The notes below the pieces were generated by a model that worked only from the letters and a program-made list of their open reading frames with translations, was not told the origin of the DNA and made no database searches. This document shows positions 53,268-62,853 of a stretch of 64,000 nt of DNA, one piece after another (position 1 is the first letter of the stretch; each line of letters begins with the position of its first letter). The position numbers and the translations under genes are program-made. The stretch comes from Cyclobacterium xiamenense (GTDB taxonomy: Bacteria > Bacteroidota > Bacteroidia > Cytophagales > Cyclobacteriaceae): contig NZ_WIOK01000009.1 of NCBI RefSeq assembly GCF_009467825.1, forward strand, positions 124,001 through 188,000, in the 5' to 3' direction.

Positions 53268-54455
53268 TCAGACGGTGCGGTTCCTTCCGGCAAAATACCC
53301 GAAGGTGATAAACAAAACAGAGGTTCCCAGCATCAGGTACACCAGCATGTTCCAGTCCTGCCATCGATCAAATGCCATGCCGAACAGCATGGGGCCAAAG
53401 GCAGCCAAAAAATAGCCGGCGGATTGAGCCATGCCGGAGAGGCCGGCGGTATACCGGTCATTCCTGGTCCGAAGTGCAATCAGCGTGTAGGCCAGGCTTA
53501 TGCTCGCCCCCATCCCCAGGCCCACGACGCCTATACCTACCGCGTTGAGCCAGATTACCGGAGAAAATAGGGTACTGAAACCGAATAAGTAGATGATGCC
53601 AATGGACACGGCCAGTCCGGATTGCTGGGTAAATCGCGTAGCTACCACCGGAGCCAGGAGGGTGCCCAACAAGCCCACCACTTGCATCATGGAGGCCAGC
53701 AAGCCCGCGTGGGTAGGACTGAGTCCTTTATCGATCATCATGTCTGGAAGCCAGGTAATCAGCGTAAAAAACAGCAAGGATTGCATGCCCATAAACAAGG
53801 TTACCTGCCATGCCAGGCGGGAACTCCAGACGGATTTCCCGGGCTCGGCTTCCTGTTTTGCAGGTTTTGGGGAGAGTTTTAGCTGCGGCCACCATACGAG
53901 TAATGCCAGAAAAAGAAACGCACTCCAAAAAAGCAGGGAGCCTCTCCAGCCCCAACCCAGGTCCTGGGCAAGTGGCACACTTACGGCGGTGGCGATGGCT
54001 GCTAGCATGGACATGCCGGTGCTAAACATGCCCATGACCGTTCCGGTTCTGGAGGGCATGCGGGATTTTACCAAAGGGATTAAGAGCACGTTGCATACGA
54101 CAATACCTATTCCGGTCAGCGCAGTTCCCAGGTACAAGGCAACGGGACCTGCCGAAACCCGTAGCACGGACCCTGCACCCAATACAAGTAGACCTGCAAA
54201 GATAGCCTTTGCCTTACCCATATAGGTACCGATAGCTGCGGCGAATAACGAAAAAGTAGCAAAGGTAAGGAGCGGCAAGGTAGTCAGAAACCCCGCCAAT
54301 CCGTTGGAAAGGTTCATGTCCTCGCGGATAAATGGAATCAGGGGACCCACCGCCGTAATGGAGGGACGAAGATTAAAAGACACCAGCAAAATGCCTAAAA
54401 TCAGCCAGCTATTGCTGGATTTGTCTTTCCAATCAATCATAAAAGTGTTTCGCAA
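53268..54455 (-). CDS. MFS transporter, CynX/NimT type
   Basis: A 395-residue transporter with 12 predicted helices. The opening LILGILLVSFNLRPSITAVG and LSNGLAGFLTTLPLLTFATF mark the CynX/NimT (cyanate or nitroimidazole) branch of the major facilitator superfamily; the MGMFSTGMSMLAAIATAV segment fits helix 5. The substrate is unknown; export or uptake of small anions or drugs is possible. The ATG five codons in (54440) is an alternative start. It follows the APC-permease gene on the same strand after 28 bases. Confidence 0.88.
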   Translation of the reverse strand: MRNTFMIDWKDKSSNSWLILGILLVSFNLRPSITAVGPLIPFIREDMNLSNGLAGFLTTLPLLTFATFSLFAAAIGTYMGKAKAIFAGLLVLGAGSVLRVSAGPVALYLGTALTGIGIVVCNVLLIPLVKSRMPSRTGTVMGMFSTGMSMLAAIATAVSVPLAQDLGWGWRGSLLFWSAFLFLALLVWWPQLKLSPKPAKQEAEPGKSVWSSRLAWQVTLFMGMQSLLFFTLITWLPDMMIDKGLSPTHAGLLASMMQVVGLLGTLLAPVVATRFTQQSGLAVSIGIIYLFGFSTLFSPVIWLNAVGIGVVGLGMGASISLAYTLIALRTRNDRYTAGLSGMAQSAGYFLAAFGPMLFGMAFDRWQDWNMLVYLMLGTSVLFITFGYFAGRNRTV

Positions 54456-54483
54456 GAAGATAAACGACCACTACCCCACACGC

Positions 54484-56625
54484 TTAGGCGTCTTTGGTCA
54501 GGGTGTCGGCTTCGTATTGGCTGCGAATTTCATCAATTTCCTGCTTTTCTCCTATGATTGACAATTCATCTTTCGCTTTAAGGATGGAATTGCCATGGGG
54601 AAAAATGATTTTCCCCTCCCGTTTGATCACTGTAATCAGTGATTTCTCGGGTAGTTTTAATTCGTGTATCATTTTTCCGATCAGCACACTGGAAGGCTTT
54701 CCGTGTTCGAGACGTATGTTGATAAAGCGCTCGTCCCGCAGCAGGATTTGCCGCAACTCGCCTTCATCGCTGGCTTGCAGCCATCGTTTTGGAAAGGTTT
54801 CATTATCTGTAATTTCCGCCAAATGGGCCAGCATGCGCAGGTGCTGCCCGGAATGCTTTTTTGAGCTAATTAAAAAAAGCACGGCGTGTAACTTTTTGCT
54901 CCAATTCTTTTTCTTGCCCTTGAATAATTCGAAGTAGTCAAACTTCACCGGCACTCCTTCCCGAAAGCGGGCAATGGCGACTTCCGATTCCATGTCTTCC
55001 TCAAACCGCACATGCTTTAGGGCGGTGGTTTTCCCAATGGCAATCAGGCCCTCTTCTTTTTCATCCACAAACGCAGACAGCAGTGCTTTCTTTTTTAAGC
55101 CGGTCTTTTCGGAAAAATGTGCAGCGACGGCATCCAGCAGTTGTTCGTAGCTGAGCTTTCCAGCATCCGCATCCAGTATGAGTGCACGGCTGATTACTTT
55201 CTCGTAGGGGTCTTCGGCCCGTAGCCCCTTCTCTTTCATCATGGACCACAGCTCCATTTCAAGTCCGTCGTACCGCCGTTGCCCCAGTTTACTGTAGACG
55301 TGAAACATGGCGCCTTCCCGCTTGACTTTGTCCTTGGCATAACTGAAATACCAGAAGATACTGGCGCCAATGATGAGAAAGGTAAAAATCAACGAAAGGA
55401 AGCCCATTTCAATGATCAGAAATATGGAAAACAACAGCCCCGTAATCTGTACCCAGGGATAATACGGGGAGCGGAATCCCGGATCGTAGCCCTTTAATTC
55501 GCTTTCGCGCATGACGATCACGCAAATATTCAAGAGGCCAAAGAGCAGGAGTTGAAAGGTACTTGCAATTTTCGCGACCGATTCCACGTTGAAAACCAAC
55601 AACAAAAACACCATTAGCCCCGTCGTGGCAAGGGTGGCGTAAAAGGGCGTTTGGAATTTCCCCAATTTCCCGAAGTAGGCAGGAATTAGCTTGTCCCGGG
55701 CCATTCCCAGGGGATACCGGGCAGCCGACATGATTCCCGCATTGGCCGTAGACGCAAAAGCGGCTATAGCAGCAACGACCACCAGAATCAAGCCCGTCTT
55801 TCCTGGTAGCCATGTCATAAAAACCTCACCGGCAGTAGCCACCGGGGTCAAATCCGAAAAAAACACGTCTTTGTCCAGTAGCGACACCATGATAAAAACG
55901 CCCACCACGTAGATGCTGGTGGCCGTAGCCAGGGATAGAAACATGGCTAAGGGAATGTTCTTGTCCGGATTATGCACCTCCTCCGCCACGCTCGCCACTT
56001 TGGTGAGGCCAGCGTACGAGACAAAAACCAGGCCGATGGAGCCAAAGAAGCCCTGTGTACCATTCAGAAAGAAGACATCGTATTCTTGCCGGAGGTGATT
56101 AAAAAAATCAAATTGAAACACACGGGCTAAGCCTTGCACCGTGTAGAACGTTAGGATTACCACAAGCGTGGCTACCAAAACTTTTTGCAACCAACCCGCT
56201 TCTTTTGATCCAATGATATTGGTGAATCCAAACGTCAATGTCAGCCCGATGGCTACGGGGGTAATGGGTACGTCGATGAAAATGGACACATAGGCACCCA
56301 TTCCTATCAAAGCAAATGCACTTTTGAATACCAACGCAAACCAGGAACCAATGCCGCCAATCGTGCCAAACAAGGGCCCCAAACTCCGGTCAATGAAATA
56401 ATAGGCTCCTCCCGCCCTGGGCATAGCAGTTGCTAGTTCGGCCACGCTAAGCATGGTGGGATACATCATGAAGCCGGCCACCAAATAAGCCAATACCACA
56501 GAAGGACCCGTCATCGCAGCTGCCAGACCGGGCAACAAAAAGAACCCCGAGCTAAACATGGCTCCCGTGCTGATGGCGTACACATCAAATAGCTTTAAGG
56601 TTTTTTTCAATCGTTTTCCGGACAT
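54484..56625 (-). CDS. APC-family amino acid permease with EIIA-like and TrkA-C-like domains
   Basis: A 713-residue fusion protein. Residues about 1-430 are a 12-helix amino-acid/polyamine permease: FDVYAISTGAMFSSGFFLLP, AELATAMPRAGGAYYFIDR and LVFVSYAGLTKVASVAEEVH. Residues about 460-610 resemble a PTS EIIA type-2 domain, including a conserved-looking His in TTALKHVRFEED. Residues about 630-705 look like a TrkA-C domain (SVLIGKMIHELKLPEKSLIT; DELSIIGEKQEIDEI). Such C-terminal parts in channels and permeases gate transport with phosphorylation state or nucleotides. It heads a minus-strand pair with the MFS gene. Substrate unknown. Confidence 0.85.
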   Translation of the reverse strand: MSGKRLKKTLKLFDVYAISTGAMFSSGFFLLPGLAAAMTGPSVVLAYLVAGFMMYPTMLSVAELATAMPRAGGAYYFIDRSLGPLFGTIGGIGSWFALVFKSAFALIGMGAYVSIFIDVPITPVAIGLTLTFGFTNIIGSKEAGWLQKVLVATLVVILTFYTVQGLARVFQFDFFNHLRQEYDVFFLNGTQGFFGSIGLVFVSYAGLTKVASVAEEVHNPDKNIPLAMFLSLATATSIYVVGVFIMVSLLDKDVFFSDLTPVATAGEVFMTWLPGKTGLILVVVAAIAAFASTANAGIMSAARYPLGMARDKLIPAYFGKLGKFQTPFYATLATTGLMVFLLLVFNVESVAKIASTFQLLLFGLLNICVIVMRESELKGYDPGFRSPYYPWVQITGLLFSIFLIIEMGFLSLIFTFLIIGASIFWYFSYAKDKVKREGAMFHVYSKLGQRRYDGLEMELWSMMKEKGLRAEDPYEKVISRALILDADAGKLSYEQLLDAVAAHFSEKTGLKKKALLSAFVDEKEEGLIAIGKTTALKHVRFEEDMESEVAIARFREGVPVKFDYFELFKGKKKNWSKKLHAVLFLISSKKHSGQHLRMLAHLAEITDNETFPKRWLQASDEGELRQILLRDERFINIRLEHGKPSSVLIGKMIHELKLPEKSLITVIKREGKIIFPHGNSILKAKDELSIIGEKQEIDEIRSQYEADTLTKDA

Positions 56626-56923
56626 CTTTCCTGGCTTAAGTTGAGGCTAGCCCTTAGGGACAGCTAGTTTTTTTAATAAAACCGGGTTTGGGATAAAAAT
56701 AACTAAAAAAAGTAATACTTGACCCTTTTCCCTCGGCAAAAAAACGCCTCAATGCCCTTTACTGTTTTCAGTTTTTGGAATCCGTGCCGGCCACCTCAGC
56801 TCCCATACTGACATCGTTTTATGCACCAAAAAAAATTTAACATCTAAATATTTGCTATTCACATAAATAATACTGTACTTTGAAGCAGTGAATGATATTG
56901 TTTGATGTTTAATAGAAAGCAAG
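56626..56923. other. Divergent intergenic region, no gene seen
   Basis: About 300 A/T-rich bases lie between the APC permease and a secreted protein. Reading frames on either strand are short and without recognisable content. TACTTTG near 56875 lacks one base of the TAnnTTTG motif, so no promoter is claimed. No RNA-like fold was noticed. Confidence 0.45.
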
Positions 56924-58297
56924 ATGAGGGGACTGATAATTTTTACACTGATTTTTCTATTGATTAGCGGTTCCGGGCTTATTGCCCGGCAAAATGCCTG
57001 CCCGGTAAAGCAGGAAGAAAATCCACGCCGCGTACTGGACCTGGGAGACAAGGGTTTGGTAGAAGGCGTTCGTACCGCAAAGCGGCAGTACACCGTCACC
57101 CGCTTTGGCACATCCCGACAGAAACGGTGGGAAATCACCCTGCCGGTAAATACTTCCCATGCGCAAACCGCGCTGGTTGCTTCTCCGGATGGAGAAGCGG
57201 TATTTTTGATGGAGTTTTCTGCAGCACTGAAAGGTCCAGGCACCGCGTTGATTCAGTACATTCGGGGGGGGAAATTGGTCCGCAGCCTTTCCTTTGAAGA
57301 CCAGCAAAAGTTGATGGGGGCTTCGTTACACGCGGTATTTGCCGATGAGGCGTACCTGTATTTCCTGGCAGCAGACGAAGATCCGGATAAATTTAGGCTG
57401 GGAAAGAATCCAAAACTCACCTTTTTATTGAATCGATTTCGGCTTTCCGATTTTCGCTTCGATCAGGTGGAGGTAATGCTGCCGCAAACGCCGGATAGCG
57501 AATGGAATCCACAATGGACGTTTGCCGGACAGGTAGGTGCAGAAAAATACATGGTATTGAAGGACGCCGATTTGGCAGCCAACACCTTGCATTGCCAGGT
57601 GGTCAGTTTTGATCCGGAAGGTCGGCTTGTTCGAAATTTTGCGCTGGATTATGCACCGGAAGGGCAGGCGATCCGTCCCTCCTTTCACGTGGACGAAAAT
57701 GACCGCAGTTTTTTGCTAGCGGCGGATTACAACTACCTGGATTATTCCCCTTTTGGACCCAATCCTTCGGGAAGCGCTTACCGAATCGGTGCGTTTTTTG
57801 GACTGTCTCTTGACGAAAACAGCGGGGACTTTTACCTAAGTGGCCTTTCCGGCAGAGAATCCTTTGGAAAAAACCCCTTTCGCTTTAAGGCGCAAGCCTA
57901 TGATGGCTTTTTTCTCAGCAAGTTTGATGCATCCGGAGCGCTTCTTTGGGAATCCGGACACCTGGCGGATGGGGAGTTAATTTCCGAGCGGGATTATCTG
58001 CGCAGGTACGCGCCGGTCTACAAGCATTCCGGCATTGCATTTGACAGTGAATCGGAGGAGGTAAGTTACCGGATACGCGTCGGGTCAAACGAGTTCAAAT
58101 TTGTACTGGGTCAGGAAGGAAAACTGCTGAGCATGGGCAAAAATGGCCTGGTGGTTTCCAATCGGGGAACAGAGTGGACCCCAGTTACCAGCTTTCTCCA
58201 AACTCCTACGGACGGGCCTTTGCAGTCGGCCGCTGTTATTGCTTCCTCAAACGAAGACGAGCAGAAGTCTCCCATCAAACCTGCCCTGGCATTTTAA
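56924..58297 (+). CDS. Secreted protein of unknown function
   Basis: A 457-residue protein with a signal peptide (LIIFTLIFLLISGSGLIA, cut near RQN). The mature part is beta-rich with repeated patterns of about 50-60 residues (VASPDGEAVFLMEFS; AYLYFLAADEDPD; RSFLLAADYNYLDY; FFLSKFDASGALLWES), which suggests a beta-propeller, but I cannot name the family. No sorting domain or lipobox is visible. It is convergent with the DUF1501 gene, stops 23 bases apart. Probably periplasmic or extracellular. Confidence 0.6.
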   Translation: MRGLIIFTLIFLLISGSGLIARQNACPVKQEENPRRVLDLGDKGLVEGVRTAKRQYTVTRFGTSRQKRWEITLPVNTSHAQTALVASPDGEAVFLMEFSAALKGPGTALIQYIRGGKLVRSLSFEDQQKLMGASLHAVFADEAYLYFLAADEDPDKFRLGKNPKLTFLLNRFRLSDFRFDQVEVMLPQTPDSEWNPQWTFAGQVGAEKYMVLKDADLAANTLHCQVVSFDPEGRLVRNFALDYAPEGQAIRPSFHVDENDRSFLLAADYNYLDYSPFGPNPSGSAYRIGAFFGLSLDENSGDFYLSGLSGRESFGKNPFRFKAQAYDGFFLSKFDASGALLWESGHLADGELISERDYLRRYAPVYKHSGIAFDSESEEVSYRIRVGSNEFKFVLGQEGKLLSMGKNGLVVSNRGTEWTPVTSFLQTPTDGPLQSAAVIASSNEDEQKSPIKPALAF

Positions 58298-58320
58298 GTT
58301 GGCCACGGCTTAAATGGGGC

Positions 58321-59781
58321 CTAGGAAAGAATCTCCCGAATCACCTTTCCGTGCACATCCGTCAACCGGAAGTTTCTGCCTTGAAATTCGTAAGTTAGTT
58401 TTTCATGATCAAAACCCAGCCGTTCCAGAATGGTGGCTTGTAAGTCGTGTACGTGCGTGCGTCCGTCAATGCCATAATAGCCGATCTCATCGGTTGTGCC
58501 GTGTACCATTCCCTTTTTTACGCCTGCACCAGCCATCCACATGGTAAAGGCCTCCAGGTGGTGGTCTCTTCCATCGAAGCCCTCACCGGTCCGTGCTTCC
58601 ATCATGGGCGTTCGCCCAAATTCTCCTCCCCAGACCACCAATGTCTCTTCGAGAAGGCCGCGCTGTTTCAGGTCCTTGAGCAGTGCAGCGATGGGCTGGT
58701 CGATGGCTTTGCAGGAGCGGCGCATGCCGGATCCGACCCCATTGCCTGCGCCGACGCCGTGGGTGTCCCAGCGATTGTCAAATAGCTGAATAAACCGCAC
58801 CCCTTTCTCCACCAGCCTTCGTGCCAGCAGGCAATTGTTTGCAAAGGAAGCCTTGCCGGGTTCGGTGCCGTACATCTGGTGAATGTGGGCGGGTTCGTCG
58901 TTGATATTCATGGTTTCCGGCACCGAGGTTTGCATGCGGAAGGCCAGTTCGTACTGCGATATGCGCGTTAGAATTTCCGGATCGCCGGCTTCTTCGTATT
59001 CGAGCTGATTGATTTGGTTGATGGCATCGATGGATTTCTTCCGGAGTCGTTCGTCAATGGAAGCGGGGTTGGATAAAAACAACACCGGGTCGCCCTGCGA
59101 GCGGCATTGGACTCCCTGATACACCGTGGGGAGAAAACCGCTGCCCCAGGCGCTTTTGCCAGCACTGATGGCGCCTCCTCCGGAGGTAAGCACGACGTAG
59201 CCCGGCAGGTCTTTGTTTTCCGAGCCCAGCCCATAAACGGACCAGGCACCCATGCTGGGTTTACCCAGTCGGGGGCTCCCTGTATGCATAAAGAGCTGCG
59301 CGGGGGCATGGTTAAATTCATTGGTATGCATGGCTTTCAGGAAGCTCACCTCGTCTACCATTTGGGCAAACTCGGGAAGGTAGTCGGAGACAAAGGCACC
59401 CGATTCCCCATATTGCGCAAAGTTTGCCTGAGGGCCGAGCAGTTTGGGCGTACCTTTAAGGAAGGCAAATTCCTTTCCCTCCATCAGCGAAGCCGGGGTG
59501 TCTTTTCCGTGTAGTTTTTGCAAGGTAGGTTTAAAGTCAAAGAGCTCCAGGTGCGAGGGGCCTCCCGCCATGTGCAGGAAAATAACGCTTTTGGCTTTCG
59601 GGGCAAAGTGAGGTCCCTGCCCCGGGATAAAGGCATTTTCCATGCCCGAGCGGCTTTGATTTCCGCAGCCCATCAGCGAGCCCAACGCCAATGCTCCCAG
59701 GCCAGAGGTGCATTTTTTTAGAAAATGGCGGCGGCTGTTGTAATGCGCTTTCCGTAGGTACGCTTCTTCCCAAATACTCAT
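58321..59781 (-). CDS. DUF1501 protein with Tat signal
   Basis: A 486-residue exported protein. It has a twin-arginine motif SRRHFLKK (Arg17-Arg18) followed by a hydrophobic stretch with LMGC at residues 36-39, suggesting a Tat-exported lipoprotein. The body resembles the DUF1501/sulfatase-like alkaline-phosphatase fold: KSVIFLHMAGGPSHLELFDF, VWGGEFGRTPMMEARTGEG and GRDHHLEAFTMWMAGAGVK. It is separated by one base from the stop of the DUF1553 gene, the classic pairing in Planctomycetes and Bacteroidota. The enzymatic role is unknown. Confidence 0.85.
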   Translation of the reverse strand: MSIWEEAYLRKAHYNSRRHFLKKCTSGLGALALGSLMGCGNQSRSGMENAFIPGQGPHFAPKAKSVIFLHMAGGPSHLELFDFKPTLQKLHGKDTPASLMEGKEFAFLKGTPKLLGPQANFAQYGESGAFVSDYLPEFAQMVDEVSFLKAMHTNEFNHAPAQLFMHTGSPRLGKPSMGAWSVYGLGSENKDLPGYVVLTSGGGAISAGKSAWGSGFLPTVYQGVQCRSQGDPVLFLSNPASIDERLRKKSIDAINQINQLEYEEAGDPEILTRISQYELAFRMQTSVPETMNINDEPAHIHQMYGTEPGKASFANNCLLARRLVEKGVRFIQLFDNRWDTHGVGAGNGVGSGMRRSCKAIDQPIAALLKDLKQRGLLEETLVVWGGEFGRTPMMEARTGEGFDGRDHHLEAFTMWMAGAGVKKGMVHGTTDEIGYYGIDGRTHVHDLQATILERLGFDHEKLTYEFQGRNFRLTDVHGKVIREILS

Positions 59782-59782
59782 T

Positions 59783-62527
59783 CTATCTTCTGGTTACAAA
59801 TTCATCCAAATTGAACATGGCATTACTGACCAGCCGCATGGCGGCCAGTTTTGGATCTTCATCCAGGTGTGCGCCTTCTTCCTGGTAATAGGCCAGCGAC
59901 TCTTCGTATAGCCGGTGCAATACCGCAACTTTTTTCTCGTCGGGTTCCTGCGCCGTGATCAATTGCAGGTTTTTCTCAATCCCCGTTTTGACGTCCGTTT
60001 CGTACTCGTCCAATATTCTTTCGGCCCAGGCGGTGGCTGCTTCCAGGAAAACCGGGTCATTTAACAGCACCAGGGACTGCAGCGGGGTATTCGTACGGAT
60101 CCTGCGGGAGGTACACACTTCCCGGCTGGGATTATCGAAGGTGACCATGGACGGATACGGATGGGTGCGTTTCCAGTAGGTATACACGGCACGCCGATAG
60201 GCAGCATCTCCCTCGCTTTTGTTCCAGAATTTTCCTCCAAAACTGATGATGTGTTCGGGTTGGTAGGGCATGACACTGGGTCCCTTGAGGGCAGGATTCA
60301 GTAATCCACTGATGGCAAGCGCCTGGTCGCGGATGGTTTCGGCGGGGAGTCGGGTTCGGGATCCCCTGGACAGGTAATGGTTATAGGGGTCTTTTTTTAG
60401 CTTTTCATCGCTTACCGTCGACTGCTGCCGATAGGTGGTGGACAGGACGATTGTTTTGATCAGGGATTTCACCGACCAATTCAGCTCATCCCGAAAGGTG
60501 ACAGCGAGCCAGTCCAGCAGTTCGGGATGGGTGGGTGGGATGCCCTGGCTTCCGAAGTCTTCCAGACTTTCTACCAGCCCAAAACCGAAGAGTTGTTCCC
60601 AGATTCGATTGACCATGACCCGGGCGGTCAGCGGATTTTCATCGCCGACCAGCCAGGTTGCCAAGTCCATTCGGTCTGGGTTGGCTTCAGAGAGGGTACC
60701 CATGATTTCGGGAATACCGGCTTGCACCTCGGCCCCTTTGGTTCTCCAGTCTCCGCGTTCAAAGACGTTCGTTTTTCGGGCCTGGTTTTCCGGTAATTCG
60801 CGAAGTATGGGGGTTTCAATTGGCTTTACATGTTGAAGGGCGTTCAGTTTTTCCTGTAGCTCTCTGGGATAGCGGTCCTTTCGGGGCGATTTTTCCTGGT
60901 AATACAGCCAATCCACCCGCACCAGGTCCTGGGCAAAAATGCGGTCCTTTTTAAAATAGTAGTACAGGTCTCGCTTTCCGTCCACATGCTGAATGGGCAC
61001 CGTCAGGGTTTTCCATTGCTCTGGCCGGTTGGCAGGAAAGCCGCTGCCGGTCACGCCAAACGTGCCTTCCCCGATCTTTTTACCCAGGATGGAATCCAGC
61101 CGGATCTCTACTTTTGCTCCCGTAAGGGAGGCATATCCGAGCGAGATGCTGGAGACATTTGACAAATCCACCTGCTCAAACATGATCCAGGAACTGTCCT
61201 GAACCTGCCAGATGGAGGCCTGATCGTGGCCGACCAATTCGATAAAGCGGCTTTTGTCCTGAAATTCTTCAGCCTCTACCCGTCGTAAGCCCAGGTTGTA
61301 CAACAGGTCTTCCTTTTGCCGGTGCAGAAACTGTTCGGAAATTTCCGGCAGACGATCATCGGGATCGAGTCGCTCGTTTATCCACTTCAGCAGCTGCCCC
61401 ACCTTCTCCCGGTCTTCGGGTTCGTAGGTAAAAATCTTGGGTTGTTCGTTGTAAAGGTCCTTATCGCGGGTATTGTTAAAAAACGCCAGGGACTTGTAAA
61501 AATCTTCGTGTCGGATCGGATCGTAGGGATGGCTGTGGCACTGCACGCAGGCCATGGTGGTGCCCTGCCATACCTCAAAGGTGGTGCCTACCCGCTCCAT
61601 GACCGCAGCGACGCGAAATTCCTCGTCGTTGGTGCCCCCCTCATCGTTGGCCATGGTGTTTCGGTGAAAGGCCGTGGCCAGTAGGTCCCGTTCGGTGGGG
61701 TTGGGCAGCAGGTCACCGGCAAGCTGTGCGATGGTGAATTTATCGAAAGGCATGTCCTGGTTGAAGGCTTCTATCAACCAGTCCCGGTATTTCCAAATTT
61801 CCCGGTGCAGGTCTTTTTCGTAGCCTTTTGAATCGGCGTATCGCGCCAGGTCCATCCAGAAAGCGGCCCATTTTTCTCCAAAATGTGGCGAATCCAGCAG
61901 CCGGTCAACAGCCTTTTCGTAGGCATCGGGGGAACGGTCCGCCTGAAAGGAGGCATAGTCTTCCAGCGAGGGAGGAATGCCCGTGATGTCCAGGGCCAAT
62001 CGGCGGAGCAGGATCTCTTTGGAGGCGGGGGGATTGGGAGCCAGATCCATTTCGGCCAATTTACCAAAGACAAAATGGTCGATGCCATTGGTAGGATGAA
62101 GATCGGGCGAAACGGTAGGAAGGGGAATGTTTTTATCCGGCGCAATATAGGCCCAGTGTTTTTCCCAGTTAGCCCCTTGATTGATCCATTTTTTTATCAG
62201 GTCAATTTCGGAGGGGGACAGTGGATCCTTCCCCAGGGGCATGCGCATTTCCGGATCCTCGTGAACGAGTCGACTGACCATTTCGGACGCATGGGCCTTA
62301 CCAGGTATAATTGCCGGTTTTCCCGATTCGGTGGGCATTTTTGCTTCGGATTCAAAAAGCAATGAAAACCCACCGGATTGCTTCACGCCTCCGTGGCAAG
62401 AGATGCATTTCTGGTTGATGATGGGCCGGATGTCCCGGTTGTAACTAACCTGCTCCTCTCCGTGCCAGGTCCAGAAAAAGAGACCTGCGGCGACAGGGAA
62501 AATAAACAGGAGCATGCGTTTTCTCAT
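59783..62527 (-). CDS. DUF1549/DUF1553 protein with N-terminal cytochrome c-like domain
   Basis: A 914-residue exported protein. After a short N-terminal hydrophobic segment, a planctomycete-type cytochrome c domain has the heme site CISCH at residues 41-45. DUF1549 follows (NGIDHFVFGKLAEMDLAPNP, LRRLALDITGIPPSLEDY, SPHFGEKWAAFWMDLARYAD). A second heme-like site lies in ACVQCHSHPYDPI. DUF1553 forms the C-terminus (LTARVMVNRIWEQLFGFGLV, RLPAETIRDQALAISGLLNP). It forms an operon with the DUF1501 gene. Electron transfer coupled to breakdown of a surface substrate is a common guess, not established. Confidence 0.9.
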   Translation of the reverse strand: MRKRMLLFIFPVAAGLFFWTWHGEEQVSYNRDIRPIINQKCISCHGGVKQSGGFSLLFESEAKMPTESGKPAIIPGKAHASEMVSRLVHEDPEMRMPLGKDPLSPSEIDLIKKWINQGANWEKHWAYIAPDKNIPLPTVSPDLHPTNGIDHFVFGKLAEMDLAPNPPASKEILLRRLALDITGIPPSLEDYASFQADRSPDAYEKAVDRLLDSPHFGEKWAAFWMDLARYADSKGYEKDLHREIWKYRDWLIEAFNQDMPFDKFTIAQLAGDLLPNPTERDLLATAFHRNTMANDEGGTNDEEFRVAAVMERVGTTFEVWQGTTMACVQCHSHPYDPIRHEDFYKSLAFFNNTRDKDLYNEQPKIFTYEPEDREKVGQLLKWINERLDPDDRLPEISEQFLHRQKEDLLYNLGLRRVEAEEFQDKSRFIELVGHDQASIWQVQDSSWIMFEQVDLSNVSSISLGYASLTGAKVEIRLDSILGKKIGEGTFGVTGSGFPANRPEQWKTLTVPIQHVDGKRDLYYYFKKDRIFAQDLVRVDWLYYQEKSPRKDRYPRELQEKLNALQHVKPIETPILRELPENQARKTNVFERGDWRTKGAEVQAGIPEIMGTLSEANPDRMDLATWLVGDENPLTARVMVNRIWEQLFGFGLVESLEDFGSQGIPPTHPELLDWLAVTFRDELNWSVKSLIKTIVLSTTYRQQSTVSDEKLKKDPYNHYLSRGSRTRLPAETIRDQALAISGLLNPALKGPSVMPYQPEHIISFGGKFWNKSEGDAAYRRAVYTYWKRTHPYPSMVTFDNPSREVCTSRRIRTNTPLQSLVLLNDPVFLEAATAWAERILDEYETDVKTGIEKNLQLITAQEPDEKKVAVLHRLYEESLAYYQEEGAHLDEDPKLAAMRLVSNAMFNLDEFVTRR

Positions 62528-62853
62528 TTTTTCTATTTGGTTTGGCCATTGAATCAGCTGTCTAAAAGTAGTAATTTATCGGATCATTTTCAAAACCCAA
62601 TCCTGTACTGTCCGGTGCTGTTCATAAAAAACTATTTGGGTTTCCGATCCAATTTCCGTATTTTTTCATAAAAAAGCAGGATAGTACAGGGTAGTATTCC
62701 CAACGGATTTATATAGACTTGTAAAGTAGGTGCGTTCTGAAAATAATGCCAGAAGCGAATGCATAATTTTTGCGCCGAAACGACGGGGCAACAAACTGAT
62801 TATCCGGAGGCTACTGATACACGGGGTGCTTGACGCACAAGAACGATGCACGA
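62528..62853. promoter_or_regulatory. Divergent promoter region with inverted and direct repeats
   Basis: About 325 bases lie between two divergent cytochrome-type genes. CCTGTACTGTCC (62602-62613) is repeated inverted as GGATAGTACAGG (62679-62690), 11 of 12 bases matching. Between them TTCATAAAAAA occurs twice in direct order (62621-62631 and 62665-62675). This may be an operator pair controlling both genes, or the ends of a small non-coding repeat element. No gene is seen. Confidence 0.45.
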
